Shown: positions 1-12,289, counted from the stretch's first letter. The stretch is DNA of 64,000 nt from Entoloma clypeatum (GCA_963565915.1 OY751495.1:3906001-3970000); one strand, 5' to 3'. The notes: generated from the letters alone by a model not told the origin. Translations and numbers: made by a program.

Positions 1-1221
1 GGTTGGTACAGCTATCAGATTTGTTGATGCCAATATTTGACGGTTTGGAATTCCACGGCATTTAATGCATGCCCACCATCAATAGTCAGACCCTTGTGAT
101 CGTCGCTCTCAAATAGTGTCCCCCGCCTCTCGCACGCTCCGATCACATATCAAAACCTCCTCCTACCTCCCCACCTTCTTTTCCTCATGCCTCCCACTTA
201 TTATAGGCCTCAATAGTTGATACTCTACTCCTATAAGAGGTGCTATGGACTATGGGTAAGCTCCCTCACCCTCCTGGGGCCTCCCTGTACATAATACTGA
301 ACTACCACCTCCCCCTCCCTTATCTAGCATCTTATATAATGTTGTAGATACTTTTACATAGCTTTCAAAATGTAATATAATACATTTTGAGACTCCCCTT
401 GGCCTGGAAGTGATGATATAAGCAAAAAAGCGAATAAAAAGTGAGGGGAGAAGGAGGAGCACATACCCCCTCATGGGATTCTGAGGTCCCCACCCCATCG
501 CATTTTTCCCCACTTCATTGTATTATATACTATGGTCTAGGGACACATGTGGGGGGGGGGGGGGGGGTATAGCATTGGAGAAACCAAGTGTAATTAGCAG
601 AAATGGGCTTGTATGAGTATGGGTATCTACACATAGTTAGATGACCTAGGATTGTCAGGGCAGGTGTTCCCAGAGATAACCATATGTATATAGGTCTCCA
701 AGCGTTGGTAGTACGATATCTGGGGTGTGTACATCAGGTAGAAATAAGCTAGATATTAGGAGGATGTCAAAAAAGCGCATTTCTACCTAGCACCAGTACT
801 GGCCACTAGATAAATGTTGGGAGGGTCTGAAATGAAGGTTATAATGTATATCTATTGACAGGAAAAGACCCAAGATAAATTGGGTAAGTGTGGAAAATGG
901 GGAGTGAGGAGCGAGGACAACTGTAGTAGCACTTATGTATTTTGTAAGTTTAAGTTGAGATTTGGGCTATTTCTTGCACCTGTCATCTGACCTTTTCATT
1001 TTTAAGGTCTGGCCTTTTGCAAGTATCTCATTCGAAGTAATGTCCTACACATTATATATTTTTGTAATATCTAAAAGAGGATGGCACATTGTAAGGTAAT
1101 CTGTGTTTTTCCTGAGCCTCAAATGACGCAGATATTGTAGTCACGTGATGGAAAGTTCAACTGTCCACACATGTCACTGTACATCGCCCACCCTCAACAC
1201 CCACACCAAGCCGTGCCATCA
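1..1221. other. No gene seen; repeat-free AT-rich intergenic stretch
   Basis: No open frame here has recognisable protein features. The only structure is a run of 17 G at 551-567. The right edge abuts the LTR at 1222. An unrecognised, decayed repeat could be hidden here. Confidence 0.5.
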
Positions 1222-1624
1222 TGTTATGCTTTAACAAACCGTTCCAAGGTTCAGGCAGAGTATGCAGGAAAGTGGAAAGGCGAAGAGCAAAGTGATTGCT
1301 AAATCTAAGGAATCTACTATAGTACAAGAGGTTTATATAGGTACTGACTATAGGCGATAGCGGATGAGTCAGTACTGCGGAAGGCAGTGCGCATGAGTAA
1401 GGCGACTGCGGAAGGCTATGTACAGTGAGTAAGCTGACTGCGGAAAGCGAGTCAGCGCGGGAGCGAAGTATACTAAAGGGGATGACGAAGTAATGTAATG
1501 AGTCAGATTGGGAACCGAAGGTTGCGAAAGTAGATATTAGACATAGTAAGTTCGTAAGAGGGCGCCGAGTCGGGCCGATAAGTAAAAGATATGATGTGGT
1601 CCTCATACCGTAGAGTCCGTAACA
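1222..1624 (-). repeat. 3' LTR of gypsy family 1 (403 bases)
   Basis: The LTR has TG...CA ends (TGTTATGC on the plus strand at 1222 and CCGTAACA ending at 1624) and a TATATAAA-like box on the minus strand near 1332. It is directly preceded, in element orientation, by a GGAGAGGGGAACA purine tract. About 400 bases align by eye with the outer LTR at 21333-22190 once the insertion in that copy is removed. Confidence 0.85.
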
Positions 1625-1658
1625 TGTTCCCCTCTCCAAACTCTGTGTCCTCACAGAG

Positions 1659-2030
1659 TCACTGTCCCCATCCCTCGTTGTTGCCGGGATCGGACCAGTT
1701 CGGACTCTCCTTGAGGCTCCAATCATAAATCAACTCCTCGTTGATGGCTACGGCGAGTTCAAGGCCTTTGATAGCCAGCCGAATATGTCGATTCTCGATC
1801 ACGAGGGTGCTGGTGTAATTTCCGAGAATTTGTTTTTCCTCGGGAGTTGGGGCGACAGGGAGATTGGACAGCAAGTGAAGCCGGATATGCATCTGACGAT
1901 GAAGGAGGTTGGTGAGGGAAGTTTCGAGGGCGTGGATTTGGTCTCTCATGGAGAGCGCTTCGTTCATAAGGGCGGCAATGGCGGGGTTGATGTCGGTGGT
2001 GGAGGTGGAGGTAACGGTGGTGTTGGACAT
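1659..2030 (-). CDS. Small accessory ORF of gypsy family 1 (123 aa)
   Basis: This is an ATG-started frame between pol and the 3' LTR. The middle (residues about 15-60) is rich in Leu, His and Gln with spacing compatible with a coiled coil. No catalytic motif, signal peptide or membrane segment is visible. Small extra ORFs of unknown function at this position occur in some basidiomycete gypsy elements. The frame is intact although the rest of the element is truncated. A role in particle assembly is only a guess; it could also be a chance ORF. Confidence 0.5.
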   Translation of the reverse strand: MSNTTVTSTSTTDINPAIAALMNEALSMRDQIHALETSLTNLLHRQMHIRLHLLSNLPVAPTPEEKQILGNYTSTLVIENRHIRLAIKGLELAVAINEELIYDWSLKESPNWSDPGNNEGWGQ

Positions 2031-2163
2031 GGTGGTGAGGATGGTTCAGAGATAGAAGAAAAAGGGGGAGGCTATATTGGGCAGGGAAAAGGACTAGAGC
2101 GGGGAACTCGGTGTGTGGTTGACTGATGAGGTTGATACTTGTCATGGATTCCGAGGCTGTCCT

Positions 2164-2600
2164 TTATCGTGGGCGGGACGGATTCTGCCGATGGAAATCA
2201 TGGATCAAATCTTGAGCGTTCTGAACATTAGCTCGAGGTTCCCATGTGTTCTCTTCTGGACCATATCCTTCCCACTGGACAAGGTACTGGATCTTTCCGC
2301 AGAACTTTCGAGAGTCTAGGATCGTAGACACATGGTACTCTTCTCGTCCTTCGACGAGGATCGGATCAGGGGCTGGTATTTTTTTCTGGATGGCATACTT
2401 CGGAGTTTCATATGGTGACAACAGGGTCTCGTTAAACACAGGGTGAATCATCTTCCAGGTTTTCGGAAGATCAAGAAGGTACGCGCTAGCTCCTTTCTTC
2501 TCTAGGACTTTGAATGGTCCATGTCGGAATGCATCAAGTTTCTTTGAGGGGCGATCGGTCCTGATGTTAGTCCCTTCCAGCCACACCTTGTCGGGGGCGG
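2164..2600 (-). pseudogene. Gypsy integrase C-terminus with chromodomain (truncated pol)
   Basis: The frame begins at the integrase C-terminal fold (start KVWLEGTNIRT, then FRHGPFKVLEK and LPKTWKMIHPVFN). It ends with a chromodomain containing YHVSTILDSRK, YLVQWEGYG and ENTWEPR, followed by a stop. The aromatic cage residues (Y, W, W) are present. In chromoviruses this domain steers insertion toward methylated-histone chromatin. Upstream sequence (2600-2690) no longer matches integrase, so pol was truncated by deletion or rearrangement. Confidence 0.85.
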
Positions 2601-2670
2601 TGTCGGTCGAGGAGGCACCAAGGCCCTCGGTGGTGAGGACCAGTCGAGCTCATTCCATGACCACTGCATC

Positions 2671-3533
2671 AATGCCTCCTCCATGTGTACCTCTAACTAT
2701 CCCTGTCCCCACTACTAATCTGCCACCATTGCTCTAGATCACCATCAACAAACAACGTCGGATGAGCGGCCACCTTCCCATTGGCAATCATGTGATCTCG
2801 TCTATCGCTCTCCTGCCCCTCCTCTGAAGCTGATAGCGCTGATAATTGAGACGATGACCATGCCCAAGATGCCCCTGCCACTGCGCTCTTTACATCCCCC
2901 TTGTTGCCAGCCCTGATCCCCGCGACCTGTGGCGGTGGCTGCCACCGCTCGCCTTCGGGTGCCTCTCGACTGCGCCGCCTGCCTCGGATTTGACTTTGAC
3001 CTTGAAATTGCTCCGACTTGGAGAACTGCGTACTGAGTCTCTTTTGACCACCACCACAGCGTGAGCCCTGTCTCGTTCACTACCACTTCCAGGCAAGCGC
3101 CGATTACCAGCCGACTGGATCGACAACCAGTGGCGTCTAGTTGTACTGTCGAGAAGATCTTCGACATTGATGATGGGCGCGACGGGTGGGTGAACCAAAG
3201 GCAGAAGGATGATTGGTAGGAGCACCCCGAGGTGTGTATTACCCCTTGAATGAACCGGGGACAGTGCGTTTCGCGTTGTCCATCATTACTGACCTCTTGT
3301 TTTGTTTAGGTACTTACAATGTCATTTTGTCGCTAGATGCACAGGAACTCTCACCAAAAATAACATGACACAGTGAATGCTATGCCAAAAACGCCCCGGC
3401 CGCCACTCTCTCTCACAACAGTCACAGTCAGTCGTCCCCAAGATTCAGAGCGCCCAAGTCCAGATAAGTAGTATTCTATTCTCTTCAACTATCTCTGTCA
3501 TCCTGGTCTCTCAGTTTTAATCATGTCCCCCAG
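2671..3533. other. No gene recognised
   Basis: Both strands carry short frames of skewed composition (Arg/Ser/Gly-rich around 2800-3225 on the minus strand) without conserved motifs. I see no repeats with ends. Confidence 0.4.
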
Positions 3534-3767
3534 TCACTCATCTGTGTCATCTCCGCCATTCTCCTCAAACAACCTGAGGGAGTGTATGCTAAGGCCTGGC
3601 TTTTCCATGAGGAAAAATCGTCCAGATGAGTCTGGGAATGGTGAATGTGGCACCATTGCCACAATGGATATGATGTCCTTGACGTCAATCACCTTGACAG
3701 ATTGCAACGGGGCGCAGGAGTACAAAGTATTGTAGGACTTTTGCAATAACTCCGGATGAGGGGTAGG
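3534..3767 (-). pseudogene. C-terminal tail of an unrecognised protein, cut by the hAT element
   Basis: The minus-strand frame reads VIDVKDIISIVAMVPH, then a gap and RFFLMEKPGLSI, and ends in an acidic tail before the stop. It looks like a conserved C-terminus because hydrophobic and charged residues alternate as in a folded domain. The frame runs upstream into the end of the hAT element at 3768, and no continuation is visible beyond 7377. It is therefore probably the remaining 3' end of a gene disrupted by the insertion. I do not know the family. Confidence 0.45.
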
Positions 3768-6700
3768 CAATAGCACAGGTAAACCCCCGGGTACCCAGCC
3801 GGCCACCCGTACCCCAACCCGGCAGGGTATGTACTCTACAAGCCGCGGGTCAGTAACAACGGGTATGGCGGGTTAGACACGGGTATGGGTTACCCTCTGG
3901 GTTCATAGCGTAATGTACATGAGATTAACTAAACCCTGTAAATATGATGAGAGCACGGTAAGTATTGTATATATGTGAAAAATAGCCTACTGCATAATTA
4001 AATCTTGCCCCGACATGTCCTACTAAGCATATCACCAAGTTTTTCCAGCTCCATTTTAGCCTCCACCTCGTCTAGGACTGCAACGGCCTCCACATCTGAG
4101 TCTTTGACCAGTCCAACAAGGCTCCATGAACCAAGGCATAGAAACGCGTGTGTGGATTCCGTTGAGAGACGGCTTCAGGTGTGGGAGAGAATCAAGCGGC
4201 TGCGGCTGAAGAGGTGTTCAACGTCGGTTGAGGTGGCTAAACAGCAAACGATGAGAAAAACAATAGAAAACATGATGAATTGAACATACCAGGGATAGAT
4301 AAGTAATTGAGGGCCATATGGTGGAGCCAAGGGTACGTTTGTCGCTTCTCATACCACCAGCGGAGTGGTAAATGAGTGGCCTCGGGCAGGGTGCTGAGAT
4401 AAAGCCGCAGCTCGTCGAGCAGAACCTTAGACTTCGGAGGTTTCGTGAGGGTGGGAAAATGTTCTTCGATTCCTGTATTTAAATGTTAGAGGACAAAAGA
4501 AAAGATTAATGGTTTGAGAACGCATTGCACGGCCTCTACCTCATCGTCCTCATTTCCATTCTTGCTGTCCGAATCCGATGTAGGCTTGTATGAGCGTTCT
4601 AATTCATCTCTAACAAGAGACTTGGCCGTATCAATCCACTCCAATGTCCAGCCTGCTCGCTGAAAGTATTCGAGTTTATGTTGAGGATGTAGAACTGAAA
4701 TTGCAAATCAATCACAAGTATCTTTTGTAAATTAGAAGCACTTACCCATTGCAATACGATAGACTTCAGCCTCGTCAGTCAGAGAGTAGTATTTATTAAG
4801 AGTTTTCTTAGCGAGACGAAGGGAATGGCGAATGGTGGGGTGAGTATTGCTGTCAGACCTGATTGCGTTGGTGAAAGTCGTGTCAATGTGGTCCATAGCA
4901 GGGATGACAGTCGCTAAATTGGGAGTTCCATGCGAGAAACACTCGGTACCATCCTTGAGGATCTGAGGTAACAAGAGTGGTCATCAGCAAACGGGGGATG
5001 CATGTGATTCGAAATCAACAAAGCCACCGCATGACTGTGAGACAACGAACCAAGGTAAATGAAACCTCACCTTCAATGTGTCCTTGAGCTCATCTGCGAT
5101 CAGCCATTCCACGTCCGTCAGCTCATACTTGCGCAAGTCATTCTTGAGGTCCGAGGTAACGTGTTCGATTGCTTTTCCGTACGTAAGTGCAAAGCTGAGC
5201 ATGTTGTAGGTGGAGTTCTGACATGTCCTGATGTCCCGAGGCATAATCCGAATTGCCAACTCCAACTCCTCAAGACACGACTTCCACGCCAGTAAGAGGA
5301 GGGTAGTAGAATGCACTAGGGCATAGGCGAGTTTGCGAAGCTGGAGACTTTGTCAGTAAGGTATGTAATTGCTGATCATGTCTTACCTTCATGAGAACGC
5401 GGCTGACTGGTCGAATGTTTGCTGCTAGGACAAGCCGCTCCTCCTTGATCATCTCATTCAATACCTCGTCAACCCATTCATCAAGTTCTTCCAGGTCTTT
5501 GTCACTGGCGCCGTTGTCCTCATTTTCGGCTCCTGTTTCCTGGGCCATGGTAAGTTCTTTGTCGTCGATTCCTTGTGCCAAGTCTAATAACTCTCTTTCT
5601 TCAGCTGATAACATCTGATCCGAATCGCCTGTCATCGCCGTTGCCTGTCTTCACATCAAACTGCCTCAACAACGCCTTACCAGTGAGGTTTAGAATGTGG
5701 TTGAAGCAGCGAGTTCTATTCACGGACGAGTAAGTGGTCAACTGGTTGTCAAGATGTTTGCTCATTTTATCCATGTTGGTAGCATTATCCGCCGTTATGC
5801 CAAGAATCTGTGGGGACTCTCAGGTTAGACTCCACTTGTGCTTGTCGTTTAAATATTACCTTGTGCTCAATACCAAAATCCTCTAGAATCTCACGAAACA
5901 CAACAGCCATGTTTATGCCTGAATGTGACTAAACATTATCTTTAGTGACGACGAAACTTCATGTCAAGGTATCGCCTAACCACAGGGAGCTCTACAACGT
6001 CAAGTACGATGCAGATTGGCTCGCCTTGAACTTCCAGATGTGCCGTGACGGCAACATAGGCGTAGTGATTGGGTGAAGTCCAAGCATCAGTGGCGAAACT
6101 TATCTGACTGGGGTGTTCCTGTGTTGTCAGTGAGTCACGATCTGTCTCTGGGTCGAACACGACTGATGTAAAACTTACTTGAAGCATTTGACCAATACGT
6201 GCATGCATTCGGGCGAACACAATTTGTACGTCCCTTGATGCGGATGGGACATAATACTCAGGCCTTCCTGTCTTCATTAGTGAAAGAAAACCACGGTCTT
6301 CAACAATCGTGAATGGTCAAACACTCTCCGATACCCAACGAACAATCTTGGCCCTAAGATCAACTATTAGACTGGATCCAAAAAGGTATTTAAATGTCGA
6401 CTCACTTTGTTTTGGTCTTTGTGTGTTGACGATGCCTATAGTTAAGTTTACCCTTGGCTTTGCAGTCAAACACAGCCGTGATTGTTCCCATGGTCATCAA
6501 GGGCTTAATGACGCTTGTGCGAGCATCGTTTGCATGTTGACAGTCCATTGCGGCGGCATAAGCAACATCACCCCAGCATGACTTGGCGTGTTTGATAAGG
6601 TTGCCGGTGGATGAGCGGTCAGGACCATCAAGGAAGGGCCGACATTTGTATGAACAGGATTTCGCAGCACACTTGAAGAAATGTGCACCCCCCCCATCAA

Positions 6701-7377
6701 CATACTCAATGTCTGGGATGGGGTGGTAGAACACGTACACCGGAGAGGTCCACCGTTTCATCATGTGTTCTAATTTAAAGTAAGTCTCGTTCCTCATGAC
6801 AAACAATAAAAGACTTACTAAGTTCAGCTTCGTCGTCTTCAGCAGTGCTCTCCAATGTGTCATCATCATTGTCGACATCAATGACGGTGGCCTTCGGATT
6901 GGCTTTCTTTAGGGCAGCCTTCACCGGTGCCTTCAAACCAGCTATCAGGATTGTAATATATGGGAGTATGTTTATGTACCTGGGTCTCGGTGTCCACAGG
7001 GACGCTAAAACCCTTTTTCCTTTTTGGGCTTAGTACCTCGGTAGCTTTGCACTTTAAGGTTGCGAAGCTGGATTTTGCCTTTTTCGTGAGCAACGAGGCT
7101 GTAGTCTTCGTGCTCGACTTGCTTTTGGTGGATTTGGTAGACTGGCTATTGTCTTTCGACTTCGCCATTGTGGTCGAGTAGAATGGTCATTTTTTTCCTT
7201 TTAGTTGGGACTCTCCTGCCATTTTTGGGTGGCTTATATAAACTGTACAGTTGAAGGTCTTGTGTACCAAACTCCCACCACCCAAATTTGATGTACGGGT
7301 ACTCCAGGTATTACTGCCTGGAAAGTCCAACCCATACCCTGACCCGTTGATACCCCAACCCGTAACCTGTGCCATTG
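3768..7377 (-). mobile_element. hAT-type DNA transposon
   Basis: A single transposase gene on the minus strand lies between short inverted ends. The left end has CAATAGCACAGGT at 3768-3780. The right end, read on the minus strand, has CAATGGCACAGGT at 7365-7377 (12 of 13 matching). Both ends continue into GGGTA/CCCGTACCC-rich subterminal sequence (3786-3900 and 7260-7365), a common hAT feature. I could not find the expected 8-base target duplication, so the exact ends are uncertain. Confidence 0.65.
3998..7168 (-). pseudogene. hAT transposase gene, multi-exon, with one nonsense codon
   Basis: The ATG is at 7168-7166 and the TAA at 4000-3998. Features in order: a Lys/Ser-rich N-terminus; a BED-like zinc finger (CAAKSCSYKC, later IKHAKSCW) near 6600-6680; FATDAWTSPNH near 6090 with the first catalytic Asp; ILGITADNATNM near 5800 with the second; and the C-terminal dimerisation block TSTDVEHLFSRSRLILSHTRS near 4170-4235. 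Clear GT-AG introns include 6942-6979 and 6770-6818, and one ends before TSTDVE. A TGA at 6317-6319 interrupts the conserved SESV-R-PF stretch where Arg is expected, so the gene is probably dead unless read through. The acidic insert (about 5390-5540) is normal for this group. Confidence 0.8.
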
Positions 7378-7618
7378 TCTATGAACCGGTGGTCTAGGTC
7401 TTTGCCATTTGAAAGTCTCGTGGTCCATGGTCCAATCATTTTATCAAACTCAAATAGACCGATGAAAAACCGGTCTAAACCGGTCTTTTGTAACCAAAAT
7501 AATAAAAATAAAATTCGGCACGCAAGCAACTTTTGCCTAAATACATGCATCCATACCATGTTGCACCAATGTACAAAACCGCTTGTCGGCACCCCAAAAA
7601 ACCATCCCCCAATCATCA
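7378..7618. other. Flank of the hAT element, no gene
   Basis: The stretch contains AAACCGGTCTAAACCGGTCTTT at about 7473-7496, similar in style to the AACCAGTTTAAACTGG repeats at 46.2 and 47.7 kb. Nothing coding is seen. Confidence 0.35.
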
Positions 7619-8049
7619 TGTCTACCAAGAGTGTACCACAGAAACGAAAAAGGCCCCTCCATTGAAGAATAAACCCACACCATCTGCGAAGCCCAAGAAG
7701 GCCCCTGCCTCAAAGACCAGATCAAAAACATCCACTAAACGCTGGTCCACACAAAATATCCTCTCCTCATCTGAGCCAGACAACGATGGTGATACTGACT
7801 CCTGCGAGCCACCCAAGGCCCAACCCAGGAAGCGCCGCCGTGTTGCAAAAGTGCACGAGGTGTTCCAGGGTTTGGAAGACCAGATTGAAGAGGTTGATCT
7901 TGAGGATGATCCAGAAGTCGAGGAGATATCTGACAACGATGAGGTCAGTCAATATAGCATTTCGGGACTAAATTTCTTATCAATGACTTGCAAAGGATGA
8001 TCTTGAGACATGCCACCGTGCAAAGATTGACGACGAGAAGGACACCCGC
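7619..8049 (+). pseudogene. 5' part of an unrecognised gene, cut by the gypsy insertion
   Basis: An ATG at about 7619 starts MSTKSVPQKRKRP. The conserved-looking continuation is one frame away: a Lys/Pro/Ser-rich stretch, then RKRRRVAKVHEVFQGL and the acidic EEVDLEDDPEVEEISDNDE. A probable GT-AG intron (about 7943-7996) follows, then DDLETCHRAKIDDEKDTR up to the LTR at 8050. The basic, nuclear-signal-like and acidic composition resembles the N-terminal region of fungal hAT transposases, but no catalytic domain is present. The rest is not found after 14199. A one-base frameshift near 7660 suggests it was already decayed. Confidence 0.45.
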
Positions 8050-8337
8050 TGTTGAGGCGACGCTAAGTCAAACGACGTCGCGAGCCCAAACTTAAGAACG
8101 AAGTGGGAAATGTGAAGTGAACTGAATTGCCCAGAGACCCAGCGGGAATCTCAAGAGAACAAGCTATCGAATACAAGTGAAAGTACTCTACTTATATATG
8201 TAAATTCCATGAGGCTGCGTTGTGGCAGCGTCATGCTGCGTGATAATAATGAGATGTCCTCATGTGCGATATGATGTAGATAAGATAAGATCGAGATAAG
8301 ATAAGATAAAGTGAAAAGTGGAAATACGATCATAACA
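8050..8337 (-). repeat. 3' LTR of gypsy family 2
   Basis: 288 bases, starting TGTTGAGGCGACG and ending GATCATAACA on the plus strand. It differs from the 13912-14199 LTR by one base near its right end. Confidence 0.95.
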
Positions 8338-8351
8338 TTACCCCCTTTCTA
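8338..8351 (-). promoter_or_regulatory. Polypurine tract of gypsy family 2
   Basis: On the minus strand the sequence AGAAAGGGGGTAA directly precedes the 3' LTR and overlaps the pol stop codon. A purine tract here primes plus-strand DNA synthesis in LTR retrotransposons. Confidence 0.85.
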
Positions 8352-11300
8352 GATCTCGACTTCCAGGCGAGATATGATGTCGTCCGGGGTGTTCGTGAAA
8401 TTTTCATATGGTTTAAATTCCAATCCTTCAAAGATGTTTGCGCGTAAGCGCCGAGGTGCATTCGGGTTTAATTTAAAGAAGTCCTCCACCGCTTCCTTGG
8501 CATGTTCTAGGTGATCCTCGGGTTCCCACGTGTTGTGGTCCTGAGTCAGACCCTCCCATTGTACTAAATATTCCAGCTTTCCTCTCTTCAACCTTGAGTC
8601 AATAACTTTTGCGACATCGTACTCCTCTTCGCCATTGATAACTATCGGGTTTGGTGCCTGCACCCTTTGTGACATAAATAGTGGTTCCTTAAATAATCGG
8701 ACTCGTGATATATTGATGACCGGGTGGATTTTCCAGGTTTTCGGTAATTTAAGTTCTACGGCGTGTGACGAAATGATTTTGGTTATGGTATAGGGTCCAA
8801 TCCATCGTTCGGCAAGTTTCTTTAAGGGTCGGTTCAACTTCAGGTCTTTAGTCGATAACCAAACTTTGTCGCCAACTTTGTAAACTGGTGCATCACCCCT
8901 TTTCAGGTTCGCATACCGTTCCATCTCTTCTCGTGCTTTTACTAGCGCCGCTTCCGCCTCCTCATGAATCTTCTTCATTCGCTCTGCGAATTCTTTTGCC
9001 GGTTCTGACTTTTCTGCCCTCCGAGGTTCTACGCCCATCCTAGGGTTAAACCCATAATTTACATAAAACGGCGAGAACTGAGTTGCCGTGTGAATTTTAT
9101 TATTATAGGCGAACTCCGCGGTTGCCATCCATTCGGGCCAATCTGTTTGCCGATGGGAAATAAATGATCTTAGATATTGTTCCAACTCCTGGTTGATGCG
9201 CTCCGTCTGTCCGTCTGTTTGCGGATGATACGCCGTTGATAATTTAGTTGTGATCCCCAATATTTTATTTAGTTCCTTCATAAATATTGCCGCAAATTGT
9301 GGTCCTCGATCTGACGTTAATGATTCTGGCAGTCCATGAAGTTTCCAGACTTCGTCCCGATATAGTTTAGCTAATCCTTCTGCTGAGACTTCATCGCGTG
9401 TTTTGATAAAGTGTGATTGCTTTGTTGATCTGCAAGCCACGACTAATACTGCGTTGTACCCCTGAGCTTCTGGGAGTCCTACAATAAAATCTGCTGTAAC
9501 ATGTTTCCATGGTCCTGCATGTTCCGTGTTTGCTTTTAATTTACCAGCTAGCGGTTGAGGCACGTTTTTTGATCGTTGACATCTGTCGCAGCCCTCGACG
9601 TATGCTTTGACCATGTTTGTAATACTAGGCCACCAATAATTACGTGTAACCAATTCCAGGGTCTTCCACTGCCCTGGGTGTCCTGCAACTGGGTTGTCGT
9701 GGTGTAATTTAATTATTTCCTCCCTGAGTTCCTGACTTTTCGGAACATAAACCTTTCCTCTATGTAACCAGAGTCCCTGCTCTTCATGCCATTCGTCTGC
9801 GCGTAATGTTTTGGTATTTGTTTTCTTTAACTCTTCTACTGCTTTCAACACTTGTTCGTCAAATTCCTTGGCATCCCTGATGCGTTTTAATAGTTTACTT
9901 TCTTCTCCATCAATAAGTATGTGACCTCGATCCATTGCTCGCAAGTGGAAGTATTCCGGTTTTAATAATGTTACGTCTTCGTTGTCATTTTCCACCCCCT
10001 TTCTATGATCGACCCTTCTCGAAAGAGCGTCCGCCTTTCCCATTGAGGTGCCAGCTTTGTGTATTAATTTAAAGTTGAAGCGTGTTAGATACAACGCCCA
10101 GCGTGCTTGTCTGCGATTAAGCTTTCGTCCCTGCATGAAGTACTCGAGGTTTTTATGATCGGTCCAGATCTCGACCTCATGTTTGGCTCCTTCAAGGTGG
10201 TGTCTCCATGCTTCCAGCGCTCGAATTATGCCCAGCATTTCTTTATCGTGTACGTCGTAATTTCGTTCCACATCATTTAATCCTTTAGATAGAAAGGCAC
10301 ATGGCCTCCATTTCTCATCCTCGCATTCCATAGATAGAATTGCTCCTGTAGCAAAGTCCGATGCGTCTGATTCTACTCTCAACTTCCAATCCGGATCGGG
10401 AGATACTAATATAGGTGCTTCCGTAAATAATTTCTTTAGCATATCAAACGCTTCCTCCTGTTCCTCTTTCCAATTCCAGATTGTTTCTTTCCTTGTTAAT
10501 TTATGTAAGGGCCCTGCCACTTTAGAGAAGTCTTTGACAAATCTTCGATAGAAATTGGCCAATCCTAGAAACGACTGAATTTCTTTGACTTTTGTTGGTT
10601 TCGGCCATTGTTTGATGGCGTCTACTTTTGAAGGATCCATTCGAATTCCGTCTTTCCCAATAATTAACCCTAAGAACTCTATTTCGTCTCGGTCAAAGAA
10701 ACATTTTCCTGGTTTTAAGAATAAGTCGTTTTCTCGTAATCTTTTTAGAATTTCCTCCACGATTTCACTGTGTCCTTTTTCTCCTTCAGTTGCTACCAAT
10801 ATATCATCGATATAGATAACTACGTCTCCTTGATCAATCAAGTCTCTAAATATGTCGTTCATCATGGTTTGAAACGTGCTTGGGGAATTATTTAATCCGA
10901 AGAACATGACTGTTGGTTCGAAAGCTCCGTCTGGGGTTGTGAATGCCGCTTTCCACTCGTCTCCTTCTTTGATGCGTACATTGTTATACCCCCATCTGAG
11001 GTCCATTTTGGTAAACCTTTTCTTTCCCTTTAATTTATCGATCAATTCCGGAATTAACGGGAGTGGATAATTATTGCGAACGGTCCAGCCGTTAATGTGT
11101 CGGTAATCCTGTACCATTTGTTTCTTTCCGTCTTTTTTGGGTATAAAGAATACTGGCGAGGTTTGTGGTGACTTGGTAGGTCGAATATATCCTTTGCGTA
11201 ATTGATCGTTTACAAATTCGGATACTTCTCTCCTTTCATCTGGTGACAGGGGATAGACTTTGGCCTTCTTTGGTACGAAATCCGGTTTTAAGTCTATAGC

Positions 11301-12289
11301 GTGGTCCCATGGTTTCCTGACTGGTAATCTCTCCGATGCTTTCTTTTCAAAGACTGATAGATATTTGTGATATTTCCGGGGGACAACCTGTTCTGCCGGT
11401 ACTTCATCTGAGGGTTCTCCTTTAGCTGCCCTGAGCGTGTGGATTACTTCCTCCTCCATTTCTTCCTCATTTCCTTCTACTACTTCTTCCATTCTTCCGC
11501 CCCATCTGGTTCTTGCAGTTTTATTTAAATAACGTGTTCGACGCATGCCACATTCTTCTGGACATCTTGATAGTTTAATTTCCGCCTTTTCCCAATCGAT
11601 TTCTGGATTATGGCGTTTCAGCCAGGTATGTCCAACAATAATTTTAGCTTTCCCTAGGTTGCATGCCTCAAACACGGCTATCTCCACATGTCCTTTATAC
11701 CGCATAGCCATGACTGCTTCATGCGTGATCGAACCTCCTTGGTTAAGCGTGCCATCAACGTTGTAGACCCGAATGGGGAAAGGTAGTTCCCTTAATTTAA
11801 TGTTGTTCCTTTTGGCGAAGTCCAGATCTATGAACATCCCTGTCGCCCCTGAGTCTAATAATGCTTCAACATCGAATGTGCGTTTGTCCTGCAACGTTTC
11901 CAGCGTGATTTTCATCATAAGCTCCTTTTCCAAAGAAGCGGATCGAATAAAAGATGGTTCCCCCATAGAGTCCGTTTGCCTAGTTAAGTTATCTGATTCT
12001 TCGCAACAGGGAATTAAGCATTCATCCGTAGGGGACGAACCAAGCCTCGTTTCTGAGGGCTCCCCAATGATGTAGTTTACAAGTGTGTCTAAGTCCGATT
12101 CATCTTTTTTTGGTTTTTCTTTCCTACTAGGTTTATCTAATAGTATTTTATTGTACGTAACTGCAGCATCCGTAAGTTTCTGAAACCAAGATTTTACAAT
12201 GTCCTTATGTACGTAAGAGTCTATAGGCAAACATTCATATCGATTTGTCAGAGCCAGCGGGGGATTTACTGGTTGACGTTCACAAAACC
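8349..12289 (-). CDS. pol: Gypsy pol: protease, RT, RNase H, integrase, chromodomain
   Basis: An uninterrupted frame of about 1,313 residues is counted from the frameshift site at 12290; no in-frame ATG is needed. Numbering from Pro-Ile-Asp at 12227, the protease motif DSGA is at about 126. The RT has VIYIDDIL at about 471-478. RNase H starts at SDASDFATG (about 621). The integrase zinc finger is HH...CDRC (about 843-884) and the core Asp/Asp/Glu are at about 914, 974 and 1010 (D,D35E). The chromodomain (YDVAKVIDS, YLVQWEGL, NTWEPE) is at about 1200-1255. All catalytic residues are present. The protein copies the element RNA into DNA and inserts it in the nucleus. Pol lies in the -1 frame relative to gag and overlaps its end. 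Confidence 0.95.

Larger units (their letters stand above)
1222..2670 (-). mobile_element. 3' part of a Ty3/gypsy chromovirus (gypsy family 1)
   Basis: On the minus strand the order is the end of pol (integrase C-terminus plus chromodomain), a small accessory ORF, a purine tract at 1625-1640 and an LTR. This is the 3' end of a Ty3/gypsy element. Everything upstream of the integrase C-terminus (gag, protease, RT, RNase H, integrase core and 5' LTR) is missing, so the element cannot move. The same LTR family recurs at 21333-22190. Confidence 0.85.

Noticed and set aside
551..567. G17 run as a structural or regulatory element
   Set aside because: Isolated homopolymer in non-coding sequence; may also be a length artefact of sequencing.
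2802..3225. Two overlapping minus-strand frames of 111-121 codons
   Set aside because: No ATG context, no domain motif and Arg/Ser/Gly-skewed composition in both frames; likely chance.
3760..7385. 8-base target duplication for the hAT element
   Set aside because: Flanks GGGGTAGG and TCTATGAA do not match; the ends may be off by some bases or mutated.
8000..8049. A host gene resuming after the gypsy insertion at 14200
   Set aside because: Sequence from 14200 shows no in-frame continuation of DDEKDTR and no matching 5-base flank.
12210..12230. Independent start codon for gypsy pol near 12230
   Set aside because: The codon there is TTG and the frame is open back to the slippery site; frameshifting from gag is the better explanation.
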